A DNA stretch of 64,000 nucleotides from Trichobilharzia regenti (lineage: Eukaryota; Platyhelminthes; Trematoda; Strigeidida; Schistosomatidae): contig OX235265.1 of the NCBI GenBank assembly GCA_944472135.2, positions 57,299,112 through 57,363,111 on the forward strand, in the 5' to 3' direction. How positions within the stretch are numbered: the stretch's first letter is position 1; every line of letters begins with the position of its first letter. The notes below the pieces were generated by a model that ran no database searches, was not told the DNA's origin, and saw only the letters and a program-made list of their open reading frames with translations. Made by a program: the position numbers and the translations under genes. Shown here one piece after another: positions 48,848 to 58,410 of the stretch.

Positions 48848-50368
48848 ATGGTCTCAGAAGACTTTATCAAAACACCAAGTGAAATGCAGTTCCCTCAACC
48901 AGTGCCCTTAGACTTGTCGTGCCATTCATTGATTATGAACGGGTCAATAAACATGATCACAACGCCATCACCACCACCCCCACAACTTCCTGTGAAGCCT
49001 ATCAATGATATGCCTCAAGCTTTTTCCAGCCGACAGTCATTTAATAATTCACATGTAGGACTTATCAATCCAGCTGTATCACAGTCTACCAGTGAAACAA
49101 CTAATTTTAAAAGTGACAGCTATCAATTAACGGAGGGTTTGACTTGCCCACAATCAGGAATAATTGAAGATAATAATACATGCTCATTTCAAACACCATT
49201 AGAAGCGTTTCAGTTGTTTTGTTCATCAAGGAGAAGTCATTTAAAATCTCCAGATTTTCATTCTGCACCAGTGGTTATTCCACGTCCTGAACAACTATTA
49301 GCCCTGACAATGTTACAAAATCGTAAGTCCATTAAATTGCCCTCAATAAAGAATAATGATGAAATTATTTCAGCATCATATAGTGAATCCATTCAACATT
49401 TTAAAAATGTTCCATTCAGTAATTTATTTCCTTCATTATCATATTTAAATGATTATCGATTTTTTAATCCAATTAACAGTTATCCAAATTCGCATCATCA
49501 TCGTTGTGATCTGGTGTCAACTTATTTAAAAATGTTGGAGAGATCAAAAAATTACCTTAAATCATTTATTTCAAATCTAAATTCAACAGGAATTAATAAT
49601 AATAACAACAGCGGTAATAGTTATAATGATTGTAATTTGTCTTATGAGACTACAACCAAATGGTTATTATCACTGAGGAAAACCGCACTTGCAGAAGATA
49701 CAAGTGCGGAATTTCGGAATCCGATTAAAACAAAAGTTTCACAGACGACCTTGAAATCCCATTTCAATAATAAATGTGGTGATGGTGACAGTAATAAGCA
49801 TAATAAGAATAAAATTAATACAGATGACAAGGATAATGAAGCCTTATCACATGTGTTCAATGTGTTCACATCAGATAATCTAAAAGTTCAAACCATCTCC
49901 ACCTCTTCCTATACAAATCAACTTTCACCAAAACGTGAACGATATAGTTGTCATTTCTGTGGTAAACTATTTCCTCGATCAGCTAATCTTACTAGACATA
50001 TACGAACGCATACAGGTGAACAACCTTATAAGTGTATTCATTGTCCAAGATCGTTTAGTATTAGTTCAAATTTACAACGCCATATACGCAATATTCATCA
50101 AAAAGAAAGACCATTTCATTGTAGTGTCTGTTTAAAACGTTTTGGACAGCGAGCCAACTTAGAGCGACATATTCGAAATCATTTGATTAGTAAGCACCAT
50201 CACCATCATCATCACAACCATAATCATAAAATTCCTCCCCATCAACATCAGCATTCTCATTCCACTCAGCAAAATTACCCTCCTTCTACTTCTCGTCAGC
50301 ATTGTAGGCATTCTTCACCTGAATTGAACACTTCGCTAACCAGTAAATGTCTATATAAAGTAGAGTAG
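48848..50368 (+). CDS. MECOM/PRDM16/hamlet-type C2H2 zinc-finger transcription factor
   Basis: A 506-codon uninterrupted frame, probably a nuclear DNA-binding repressor. Residues 20-24 read PLDLS, the CtBP corepressor-binding motif found in EVI1 and PRDM16. Residues 25-360 are low-complexity and Asn/Ser-rich with a poly-Asn patch near 250. Residues 366-445 hold three C2H2 fingers: C368/C371/H384/H388, C396/C399/H412/H417, C425/C428/H441/H445. The linker is HTGEQPY, and the signatures [10 protein letters not shown] and [11 protein letters not shown] match the second (C-terminal) finger cluster of MECOM/PRDM16/hamlet. The tail from about 449 is His-rich. Family members also have a PR domain and an N-terminal cluster of six or seven fingers; neither is visible here. 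In-frame stops precede the ATG, so this may be a short form or the last exon reached by a later acceptor (for example after 48857). ATTAAA at 50585 is a possible polyadenylation signal. Confidence 0.9.
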   Translation: MVSEDFIKTPSEMQFPQPVPLDLSCHSLIMNGSINMITTPSPPPPQLPVKPINDMPQAFSSRQSFNNSHVGLINPAVSQSTSETTNFKSDSYQLTEGLTCPQSGIIEDNNTCSFQTPLEAFQLFCSSRRSHLKSPDFHSAPVVIPRPEQLLALTMLQNRKSIKLPSIKNNDEIISASYSESIQHFKNVPFSNLFPSLSYLNDYRFFNPINSYPNSHHHRCDLVSTYLKMLERSKNYLKSFISNLNSTGINNNNNSGNSYNDCNLSYETTTKWLLSLRKTALAEDTSAEFRNPIKTKVSQTTLKSHFNNKCGDGDSNKHNKNKINTDDKDNEALSHVFNVFTSDNLKVQTISTSSYTNQLSPKRERYSCHFCGKLFPRSANLTRHIRTHTGEQPYKCIHCPRSFSISSNLQRHIRNIHQKERPFHCSVCLKRFGQRANLERHIRNHLISKHHHHHHHNHNHKIPPHQHQHSHSTQQNYPPSTSRQHCRHSSPELNTSLTSKCLYKVE

Positions 50369-51610
50369 CAATGGTCCTCTGTAATTTAATGTAATTAATC
50401 ATTAGTGCTGTGTTACAAAAGCAAAAGGGCATAATCTCACTTCATTTATTTGTTGGTACTCTATTTGTTTTTTTCTTCTTGTCTAACTTAATTATCAGCT
50501 TTATTTGTTTATTTACTTATTTACCTAAACATTTATTTATTTACTGATTTGACAATCAATTTTTGTGTTTTTTCTGTCCTTCCGATTAAACATCATGATA
50601 ACTATCACGAATGGTGATAAGCACAAGCTTTCATTTCTGACTGGTAGATCACATACATCTTCACATCAATCAGAAGAATATATTTTGTTTTTCCCTGTCT
50701 ATATGGGCTTGTCTTACTTCTTGTCTTATTTATGTACCTGTTAGTCTAGTGCTCATAATGCGTACATTGTAACATGTCGCCATTCCTCTCTCCCCATGTT
50801 CATAACAAGCACAAAAATCTAATGCGCACATCAGAAATATCTGTACACATAGATGTGTATATGCTGGAGAATTTCATTAACCCAATCAAGTACTCGCCTA
50901 TCTAGCTTCCCACATAAGGTTACCAATATGCATACACACATCAAATCATGAAACAGCTATACATACGCATACACACACTTGATGAGAGCCCTCTGTTTTG
51001 TACGCTGTAACTAGGACATCCAAACAACAACAAAAATTGGAAAGGTCTCATTTCCAATAGACTTCGCATTTTATTCTAAAATAAGATAACAGATACATAA
51101 AATATAAAGTACCGGAAATGAAGAATTGTTTCCTGTTTCTTGTCTTTCCCCCTGTCTCTCGTCTTCTGCGTGTCACCCATGTAAGCGATTGAAAATTTGA
51201 TAGGATGTTCAACAAATTATCAATATGACAACTGAATGGTTTATACATATATATAGTAGACGATGATTGAAGGTGAAATGAATATATGGGTAGCCGTACG
51301 ATTCAAATCCAAAACTGTCTTAGTCTCGTCAAATAACTACCTGCTCATGTCATTCTAATTAGGTACGTCTGACAGAAGAAGACTGAGGCGGCCGGGCAGC
51401 TTGTATGATATTAAACAAACAGTGCAATTAGGAGGCCTCTGGTTCGTGTCATTCTGACAAGTATATATATATATTCATATAATTTTTGGTTGCATTCCCA
51501 CAGCTAGAGTGGAGAGGCAGCGGGGATTGTACTGTGTCACTTCATTCTCGTGATTTCCGACTGCCTCAACTTTCAATGTACTTTGCTTTCATTGATAGAA
51601 GAATGGAAAT
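50369..51610. other. 3' flank of the zinc-finger gene
   Basis: AT-rich with T-rich runs and no clear transposon. ATTAAA at 50585-50590 is the nearest polyadenylation-signal-like hexamer noticed. The frame at 51048-51248 (-) has no domain. Confidence 0.45.
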
Positions 51611-51615
51611 TGTGC

Positions 51616-51905
51616 ATTGTGGTAGAGTATAATTCTATTATGGGTAAAATTTATTTTGATAAAGTCTCACAGTGTTATACAGTAATATTTACTGATGACG
51701 TTTCGAGCACAATTTATTGCCACTCGTAATCATATAAAGGTACTCACACAACTTTCTAGCTTCGTTTATCTAATTCCATTATTTTTCATAGCTTCTTTTG
51801 ATTGGTAACTTGATATGATTATGAACAATAAATTGCGCTCAGAACGTCATGTGTATAAGACTGTGGGACTTTATCAGAATAGAGTTTACCCACAATGGAA
51901 TCGTA
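51616..51905. mobile_element. short inverted-repeat element of PLE-terminal type
   Basis: The left half (attgtggtagagtataattc...ctgatgacgtttcgagcac) and right half (gcgctcagaacgtcatgtg...ttacccacaatggaat) are imperfect reverse complements of about 120 bp, separated by about 60 bp. Both halves correspond to the terminal repeats of the 0.75-kb elements, including ggtagagt.taattc at the outer end, so this looks like two PLE ends without coding sequence between them. Confidence 0.65.
51691..51735 (-). ncRNA. hammerhead-like motif, left half
   Basis: Minus strand: ATATGATTACGAGTGGC, loop, GTGCTCGAAACGTCATCAG. GAG/CTC helix II, GAAA and GTC are present; the first core strand is interrupted as in the other PLE ends. 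Confidence 0.35.
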
Positions 51906-52079
51906 CTTTGTTTTCGTCCCCTGCGTTCTGAGTGGAAGTATTAGTAGCAGTAGTGTTGTTGCTTTTTTAGAAGGTGGAACTGATAGCCATACGCCTAACC
52001 TCCCTTCCTTCCTCAACTTAATACTGCCTAGATTGGGTTTAGGATTGAAGCGTTTGGTAGACATACTCATACACCCCCA

Positions 52080-52262
52080 GGGACTGGCAACTAGGACGCC
52101 AGGGGTCCTGATTCATAGATCACGCAAAACTTAAATAACAGTCTTGTATACAGGCATCACCCTACGGGAATCAAACTCAGGACCTCTAAGTTACCAGGCG
52201 TGCCCATGATCCTGAGATTAGTAATCTCTTGTTCTAACAGCTAAGCTATTCGGGCAGTAACC
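52080..52262 (-). mobile_element. tRNA-derived SINE-like element
   Basis: Minus strand starts gcccgaatagcttagctg (A box tagcttagctgttagaac) and has B box gagtttgattccc about 75 bases later, followed by an unrelated body. tRNA-like promoter spacing supports a SINE; no second copy was found in this window, so the family is undefined. Confidence 0.5.
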
Positions 52263-53094
52263 TTGTGGAAATCTACTGGGCTATGTCTAGGGAAAAGCAC
52301 ACAGTTAATTTAGATCTGATAAAGTCTGTATGTGTCTGATAAATTCACAGACTTTCTCTCCTTTGAAATACTCAATTTGGCTAGGCTGCCCAAAGTCTAC
52401 AGCTGAATAATTAAACCAAGTCTTACTACATTTGCGTTTCTCACCTAAAATAATCGCTCACCAAGGATAACAGAATCTCGCCTAGTTTATTAGCTCACTA
52501 GTTTTCTAGCCCGTCCCGTAAAGAGGGAGGGATGGGCGAGGGCCTAGTGACCTTACCCGACAAAAACTATCAAACTGCTGCAGAAACTTCAGCGCACAAT
52601 ACAAAAAATTAAAAAAAATTAATTCTCCTCTGGAATCGGAGAGGTGAGATGACGCAGCGGACTTGGTGGTGAAACCCTTCAAGAAGCCAGTCAGCCGATG
52701 TGTATTCTGTCGATGAAAACAAAAATAAGAATGGGGATGTGAAATGTACGCACAATGTACGACAGTGACTAGGAAGGCTGCCCAGGTAGCCAAAGAAATG
52801 CGAACATATGGTAAAGTAGTGCTGGTAATCTGCGAAAGCAGATGGAATTGATGTGGACTGTCAAAATTATCAACTGGCGAGTCAGTAATCTACTCTGTTC
52901 TGGTCACCCAGACGACAACCACTAGCACCCTAAGGCAGTGAGTGGCTGTCATGGTGTCATCAGTGGCTGTAAGAGCCTTAATGCAATGAGAACCAATTTC
53001 CTCCTCCAGTATCATGGTAGTAAGATTCAACTCAAAGGAAAGGAAGGTAACAATTATCCAGTTCTACTCACTTACAAATAACACAGAACAAGAG

Positions 53095-53229
53095 GGTGGG
53101 CGCGTACTGATGAAGAGTCTCAAACTGGGACGAAACAGCCGTCCAGTACTCCCAGGTTTTCCAATGGTTCTCTAACTAATGTCAGCTCATGATGAAATCC
53201 TGTAAACAATCAAATCCCTACAAACCAAC
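53095..53229 (+). mobile_element. 5'-truncated SINE inserted in the RTE endonuclease (family B)
   Basis: ACAAGAG occurs at 53088-53094 and again at 53230-53236, and removing one copy plus the insert restores a continuous endonuclease frame. The insert carries the hammerhead-like segment 53104-53149 and the family tail ctctaactaatgtcagctca...caatcaaatccctac. It shows that family B moved after this RTE copy had landed. Confidence 0.8.
53104..53149 (+). ncRNA. decayed hammerhead in SINE (family B)
   Basis: Helix I gtactg / cagtac, first core strand atgaaga (C3 to A), helix II gtctc / gggac, GAAA intact, cleavage triplet gtc. One essential base away from a canonical core. Confidence 0.55.
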
Positions 53230-54015
53230 ACAAGAGAAGAAGCCAGATTTTCATAGACAACTACAAACAGTGATGGACAACATCTGGAGTGGTGGCATCA
53301 AAATCCCCATGGGCGATAGGAATGGAAGCCGAACTGGGAGCAGATGATATAGGAAGAGGACTCATCATGAGTTGAGAGGCTCTCATTCAGCTAAATGAAT
53401 GAGAACGGAGAAACATTCGCAAACTTCTGCACTTTCAGTGATTCCGTGATCGGAGGAAGTGTGTACAAACACAAGGATGTACGCAAAGTAAAATGGAGTT
53501 TACCTGGTCGACACACCACAAACTAGGTAGATTTCATTTCAATGCTGCTCAAGGAAGGGGAGACGCAGCTAGGCAAAAACATACAAGGGATACCTTCACT
53601 ACAGACATCAGATCAGTGCTGAGTCGGAGACATTGAATAGCATCACTGTGGAAACCTGCGTAGGTGAACATTGGAACTATTCTTTTGAAGGTGATGTTCA
53701 AGGAAGCATGCACACCTGTTGAAGGAAGAAAGAAGAGATAAGACAAGGAATGGCTTTCAACGGATACCTACCTGGAAGCCGATGAAAGAGAGAAGATGAG
53801 GATGGTGATAGAGAAGGTGACTGAATGCAATGATGGACAAAAGAACGATAAGCTGAATTCAATGTACACTGTACTGAGTAGAGAAGTGAAGAAGAGTGGT
53901 TGGAAAGACTGAAGATACTTTTACGACACAGTTACTGGCATCTGAAGCAGCACAGTCAGGTCGCTAGTAAGAGAGAGAAGACAACTACATCAAAATCATC
54001 CACTTGAGCTAAAAA

Positions 54016-54374
54016 TCTTGTCGATAATATTTAAAACAAAATAAGGGTTAAAAACTCCTCTGCCTCAACTTTTTTGGTAGCATAAGTAATCAAGCAATAT
54101 CGGATGTCAAATTTTTGGTGAAAGTTGATTACACAGACAACTGAATTTCTCCGTTCAACACTCCGGTCTCTACACATGACACTGATTACTCCCAAATAAC
54201 CATGCAGCCTACTCACAAATCTTTCCTCCAAAATTTCGGAACAGATGACAAACCATTTTGACCAACCACAATGTTAACATGATGATTACCACGTAGGTCT
54301 GAATGCTGCTCGCGATGCACATGGGTACGTTGTTGGCTCAGGCTTAAACAAACACAACTATTAAAAATTCAAAG
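54016..54374. other. unassigned stretch
   Basis: No gene or repeat recognised. Confidence 0.4.
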
Positions 54375-54415
54375 CTTAAGCCTGAAGTCCTATGTTTCTC
54401 TTGGAACGCAAAGGA
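54375..54415 (+). repeat. RTE/SINE-type 3' tail
   Basis: aagtcctatgtttctcttgg followed by an A-rich end matches the 3' tails at 14960 (-), 33700 (+) and 38575 (+). The body of the element it belonged to was not recognised. Confidence 0.5.
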
Positions 54416-54419
54416 ATTA

Positions 54420-55055
54420 GAAATATGTTACATTGACCAGGTTTCTGACAAACTTTTGTCCGTCTTTAATGACTGTTTTTGGCGCGTACATGTTTTGTTT
54501 ATGGTTATCATAATTACTTCTGTTTGTAAAAGGTAGAAGTAAGGTAAATGATATATCGTAATCGACTGATTCATTTCTGGTTCATCTTTTTGAACTTCAT
54601 TCATATTGTTCAGTCAGTCATCTTACAGTCAGACCAAACATCAATTAATGAATTGAAATTGACGTCTGTTGACCAAAATTATCTGGTAGGTGAGATGATA
54701 GAGCACTGATTTGGCACACTAGAAGCCGAAGGTCCCAACTCCTAAATAAATGTAATTTTTCAGTTAGTATTATCTATAGGATTAAATTTGCCTACAGACT
54801 TTAGTCCTCACTATCAGTTCTGATGATAAAGAGTCTAGGCCTCATTAAAGTTAAGACTCAAGTGACTTGACGTAAACATTTTCTGTTTCTAGAATATAGA
54901 GGAAATAATAAAATTACACAAAGATAACACTGCAAAGTCAACTGTCCTTTAAGGAAGGACAAAGACATACCGAACTGTAGCGATGTCTGGGAAAAATGGT
55001 TAGTGAATTACATTAACGTAGGTTAAAAAAAGAATACAGTACTCATCCAGTGTCA
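54420..55055. other. unassigned stretch
   Basis: A weak tRNA-like piece may lie near 54685-54745 (gtaggtgagatgatagagc). Otherwise nothing recognised. Confidence 0.35.
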
Positions 55056-55059
55056 ACAA

Positions 55060-55585
55060 CTCATTGTGGAAGTTTACATCAAAATAACCAATAATCACGT
55101 GATAAACATGAGAGACAAGACCAAGTCATACATTATATGTGTCCAAACCAAGTTTACTTTTAACAGTTTGAAAAAATTTGGTCATTGGGTATATGATATT
55201 CACTATAATAAAGTTTTTGTTTTGTATTTCCCAATGAATGAAAAACAAAACGATATTGCTTTTACTGACGTTTCGCTATTTAATGCTAATAGCTTTATCA
55301 AAGTTTTATACTTATATCTTTATCAAAGTATTATTAAAATAGAGTTTACAAAATCTGAGCATATTTATAACTACTTAATCATCGTTCGTCAGTATGGGGT
55401 CACTTTTGCGTTGTCAAATTGGCCAATTGGTAAAGATAACAAAACCATTATGTGCAGATTGTTGAATTTGATAAGTGTATAAAATTATAAAAGCAGCATG
55501 CGTTTACATAACGAAATTGTTTATCACATTCGTGTTGATTTTGTCACTTCATGGGGGACGGGGGTGTTGTAACCAGGTCAAATTC
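55060..55585 (-). mobile_element. Penelope-like element terminal (pLTR-like) region
   Basis: This lies directly 3' of the minus-strand GIY-YIG remnant. Read on the minus strand it has a TATA-like ttataaatatg and then a hammerhead-like motif at about 55262-55310. PLEs are known to carry such motifs in their terminal pseudo-LTRs. The 138-codon plus-strand frame 55066-55482 crosses this region and is most likely chance. Confidence 0.5.
55262..55310 (-). ncRNA. hammerhead-like motif in PLE terminal region
   Basis: Minus strand: TTGATAAA, then a perfect 6-bp helix gctatt / aatagc around a 7-base loop, then GAAACGTC and AGT. Compared with CUGANGA the first core strand has C3 to U and G8 to A. Position relative to the PLE coding end fits known PLE hammerheads. 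Confidence 0.45.
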
Positions 55586-55589
55586 TGTT

Positions 55590-56128
55590 TTAGTCCATCA
55601 TTCCTATTCAGACAATTTGGATTCCACTTGATATGAAGCGCTTCTGATATTAGACGTTCTTTGTGATTTCTGAAATTTTTCTGGATGACGATTTTAATAT
55701 TGTCAAAATCATTTTTGTGGTCTGATTCTATAGCGTGTAGACGTATGGCTGATGATTTTTCAAGCTTTTCTAGTTCAACTGAATTTCTCAGTGGCCGAAC
55801 AGATGCTCGACTGTGCTCATTTCTTCAGATTTTGATTTCTCGAGATGTTTGTCTGATGTACATCGCATCACATTTCAATCATTTTATTTCATAGACACAA
55901 TTAGATAGAGAATCTTTAGGGATTTGGTATTTCGCAGTGTGTCTGATGTTTTGGAGAAAACTCTAATGTTGAGCTGATTGAGTACTCTTCTGATATCGTC
56001 TGAAGTCTCTGCTCTATATGGAAAGACGACTGTTGATGTCCATGTTTACGGAATGCGCTTTCGGCCATACTTAATGTCTGTATTGATTTTGTTGATGAAG
56101 TTCCTGAGATTATCATTTTTCTTGAGAT
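55590..56128 (-). pseudogene. Penelope-like element, GIY-YIG domain remnant
   Basis: Minus-strand pieces in order: NLRNFINKINTDIKYGRKRI, FPYRAETSDDIRRVLNQLNI, SLSNCVYEIK, CDAMYIRQTSREIKI, then SSAIRLHAIESDHKNDFDNI and ERLISEALHIKWNPNCLNRN. This is the PLE block order: linker L-P-Y/F-P-Y, then GIY-YIG with YIRQTSR in place of YIGQTSR, then the E-A-L-x-I-K-x-N-P-N-C-x-N-R end. At least one frameshift (near 55935) and stops disrupt it. It belongs to a different PLE family from the copy at 56626. A gypsy integrase piece abuts its 5' side. Confidence 0.8.
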
Positions 56129-56134
56129 CCTCAG

Positions 56135-56598
56135 TATGTATGGTAGAAAACTACGATTACCGATACACAACGAGACCTGGCCCCTTCACCAAAAATGGAG
56201 AGAGGAAAGAAGCAGTCAAGAATGTAATGAAGAAGCAGCGGAGTGATGTCGCGAAGTGTCAGCTGAAAAGAAAGACTCAGTGCAATACCTTTGCAGTCGG
56301 GGACCAAGTGAAGTGTAGAGACAAAAGACATACAGTTGGATGCGGGCCAGGTTCACGGAAACTCCTTCCAAAGTGGGAAGGACCGTACACAATCACAAAA
56401 AGACGGGGTCAAGTATATACCATCCGAAGAGGTGATAAAAAGAAACGAGTTAACGCCAGTCAGCTCCAAAGATGGGTACAGTGGGACAAGCCGGTCAGTA
56501 ACAATCCTCAACTAGGGGATGTAGCACCCAGAAGGTCGGAACGTCTGCGCACAAAGCTATTTGACGGGAAGACGAGTGTGGTGAGAGCAGGCTGCTAG
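56135..56598 (+). pseudogene. Ty3/gypsy LTR retrotransposon, integrase C-terminal fragment
   Basis: About 150 codons, still open. The Pol C-terminus is recognisable: FAVGDQVKCRDKR, then KLLPKWEGPYTITKRRGQVY, the GPY/F-type module of gypsy integrases, followed by a basic tail RRSERLR and a stop. The zinc-binding and D,D-35-E catalytic parts of integrase, and the rest of gag-pol, are absent. It sits between two PLE pieces of opposite strand. An integrase tail would normally bind DNA during insertion; alone it is inert. Confidence 0.8.
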
Positions 56599-56619
56599 CC
56601 GATTGGTTGACATTAATCT

Positions 56620-57657
56620 ACGTCAATGTCTAGTTCACTAATATGGGCCGTGAGAAAATATGAATATGACTTATTCTTGTCACGCTTAGAAACCAGTACT
56701 TTGCAGCAACATATACATGAAACAAATGTATACCGAAGATATGTTGATGACATTTTTATTGTCTGTGAAAGCAGATTAAAAGCGGAAGACATGTTGATAA
56801 AATTCAATTCATGCCATCCAAATCTCAGTTTCACAGTAGAACACGAGGAAAACGATACTATTAAATTTCTAGACGTTCTTCTAGCCAAAATGAGTGATGG
56901 CACAATCGAAAGATCTATATTTAGAAAGTCTTCATGGACAGGACAGTACATGCATTTCAAGAGCTTCGTTCCAATCCAGTACAAAAAGAACTTAGTCAGA
57001 ACACTGTTCAATAGAGCACGGAAAATTTGTTCTGACAGTACTATTGAACATGAAATAAAATCTCTGAAGGATATTTTATCTAAGAATGGATATCCTGAAA
57101 AATTCACTAATAAATACTCTAAAGAAACTACCCCTTGCAAAACAATTCAAAGAGTTCCAAAGAAACCTGTCTATATCAATTTGCTATTCAAAGGAGGTGA
57201 CGTACAGGAAGTAGTGAAACGAAGACTCGACAAAGCCATCAAGAGAACTTATTATGCTGCAAAACTTGTTATCCTTAACACCACCAAGCGAGTGCTTCAA
57301 CAATCTGGGAAAGACCAGTCGCCAGTCCTCGACACTTCAAACTGCATATATCAATTTGAGTGTGTTTGTGGCAGCAAATACATAGGTCGTACGGAAAGGC
57401 GATTGTCTACTCGCATGATGGAGCATTTGCCAAAATGGTTGAAAACAGCTGAGTTCAAAGTGCCAAAATCCTCAGTAACAAAACATCTTGTAGATTACGG
57501 ACATGATATCGACGTAGTCAAGTCATTTACCATTGTCAGCAAACAAAGAAACAAGAAGATGCTTGCAATTGCAGAGGCTTGTGCAATTCGAATTTATAAA
57601 CCAGCTCTCTGTATACAAAAGGAGATGGTCATCACTCTTAATCTACCATGGTAATAC
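56620..57657 (+). CDS. Penelope-like element: reverse transcriptase C-part plus GIY-YIG domain, 5'-truncated
   Basis: An uninterrupted 342-codon frame. Residues 34-42 read VYRRYVDDI with the catalytic YVDD of reverse transcriptase motif C. LSFTVEHEENDTIKFLDVLL (about 67-86) and KSFVPIQYKK further on fit the palm-thumb. NCIYQFECVCGSKYIGRTER (about 242-261) is the GIY-YIG-type module, with MMEH following. The protein ends IRIYKPALCIQKE...LNLPW. Full PLE proteins are about 800 residues, so fingers and most of the palm are missing. The intact frame suggests a younger copy than its neighbours, but it has no start signal of its own and is unlikely to be functional. The minus-strand 175-codon frame here is a shadow. 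Confidence 0.85.
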
Positions 57658-58180
57658 GCTTTACTTATTATTCTCTACTTGTTATTACTACTATTCTACC
57701 TCTTCTTCTTCTTCTTATTGTTATTATTATTATCATTATTATTATTCTTGATTTATTTAAAACTATGCTTTATCCGTAAGATTATCTTAACTCACTTCAA
57801 AACTATTAAAATTGTTATTATAACTATTACTATTGATATTAGTCTGTTTACAATTCTCGTTATATTCCCTAATGACTAATTGTTTATCTAAGTGATGTAA
57901 TTGAAGCGTGATGCAATTTATCTTAATTTGGATCTCTCATACTCTCTCTCCCCTTATCTATTTGAACATGACCTGTAAAACATTCGCACGTGTCTTTCTG
58001 CATGACTAATTCAATGTAGTTTATTTATCAGTCTTATATCTCCCAATGTAATTTCAAAAGTATGTATATCCGTGTATGTAGAGTATTCAGCTGACGAGTT
58101 CTACCGAAATTTGATGAATTCATTTAATCCTGCCTTATTAACCTTTATTGCTTGTTTTAAATATGAACAAGGCTGTTTCA
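57658..58180. other. AT-rich 3' flank of the PLE
   Basis: Begins with runs of TTA/TTC triplets (57665-57750) that generate false frames, then unassigned sequence. Confidence 0.45.
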
Positions 58181-58181
58181 A

Positions 58182-58378
58182 CAACCAATCACAGCAAACT
58201 TAAACGTGGACAAATATGATTCGCAGATAAATGGCTCTACTTTCCGAGGAATATCGAAAACAACCAATCAGAAGACTGTGTTTGTCTGCTTAACTTCCGA
58301 GAAACAACCAATCAGAAGACTACCTTTTCTGCTTGCATAAGGCTTAATAATGTACATAAAATATATATAAATACGTGT
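58182..58378 (+). promoter_or_regulatory. promoter-like block: three CCAAT boxes and a TATA box
   Basis: CCAATCA occurs at 58185, 58264 and 58308. The last two lie in a repeated 20-mer (aaacaaccaatcagaagact) spaced 44 bp apart. TATATATAAATA follows at about 58362-58373, some 50 bp beyond the last CCAAT, and an AATAAA lies at about 58389. This arrangement resembles the U3/R part of an LTR or a PLE pseudo-LTR promoter. A PLE remnant starts just downstream. It rests on motifs only. Confidence 0.4.
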
Positions 58379-58410
58379 TGATTTTCGTAATAAAACGATC
58401 TGTTGCCAGC

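Larger units (their letters stand above)
52505..54015 (+). mobile_element. RTE (SR2-like) retrotransposon 5' half, with nested SINE
   Basis: A 5' leader (gggagggatgggcgagggcc, ggaatcggagaggtgagatg) leads into the AP endonuclease region: NVRTMY, then AAQVAKEMRTYGKVVLVICE. After a SINE insertion it resumes with EKKPDFHRQLQTVMDNIWSG, KIPMGDRNGS, NGETFANFCTFSDSVIGGSV and YKHKDVRKVKWSLPGRHTTN. These follow the endonuclease order of fluke RTEs (M-G-D-x-N, F-x-x-F-C, V-I-G-G-T, T-W-x-S-P-D). The linker 53540-53960 matches the minus-strand copy at 16500-17000. The reverse transcriptase is missing. Many stops and shifts show it is dead. Confidence 0.8.

Noticed and set aside
55066..55482. 138-codon plus-strand open frame
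   Set aside because: No recognisable domain, low-complexity AT-rich codons, and it crosses a PLE terminal region with a TATA-like box and hammerhead-like motif on the other strand.
56613..57140. 175-codon minus-strand frame
   Set aside because: Lies antisense to the intact PLE frame with YVDD and is a shadow of it.
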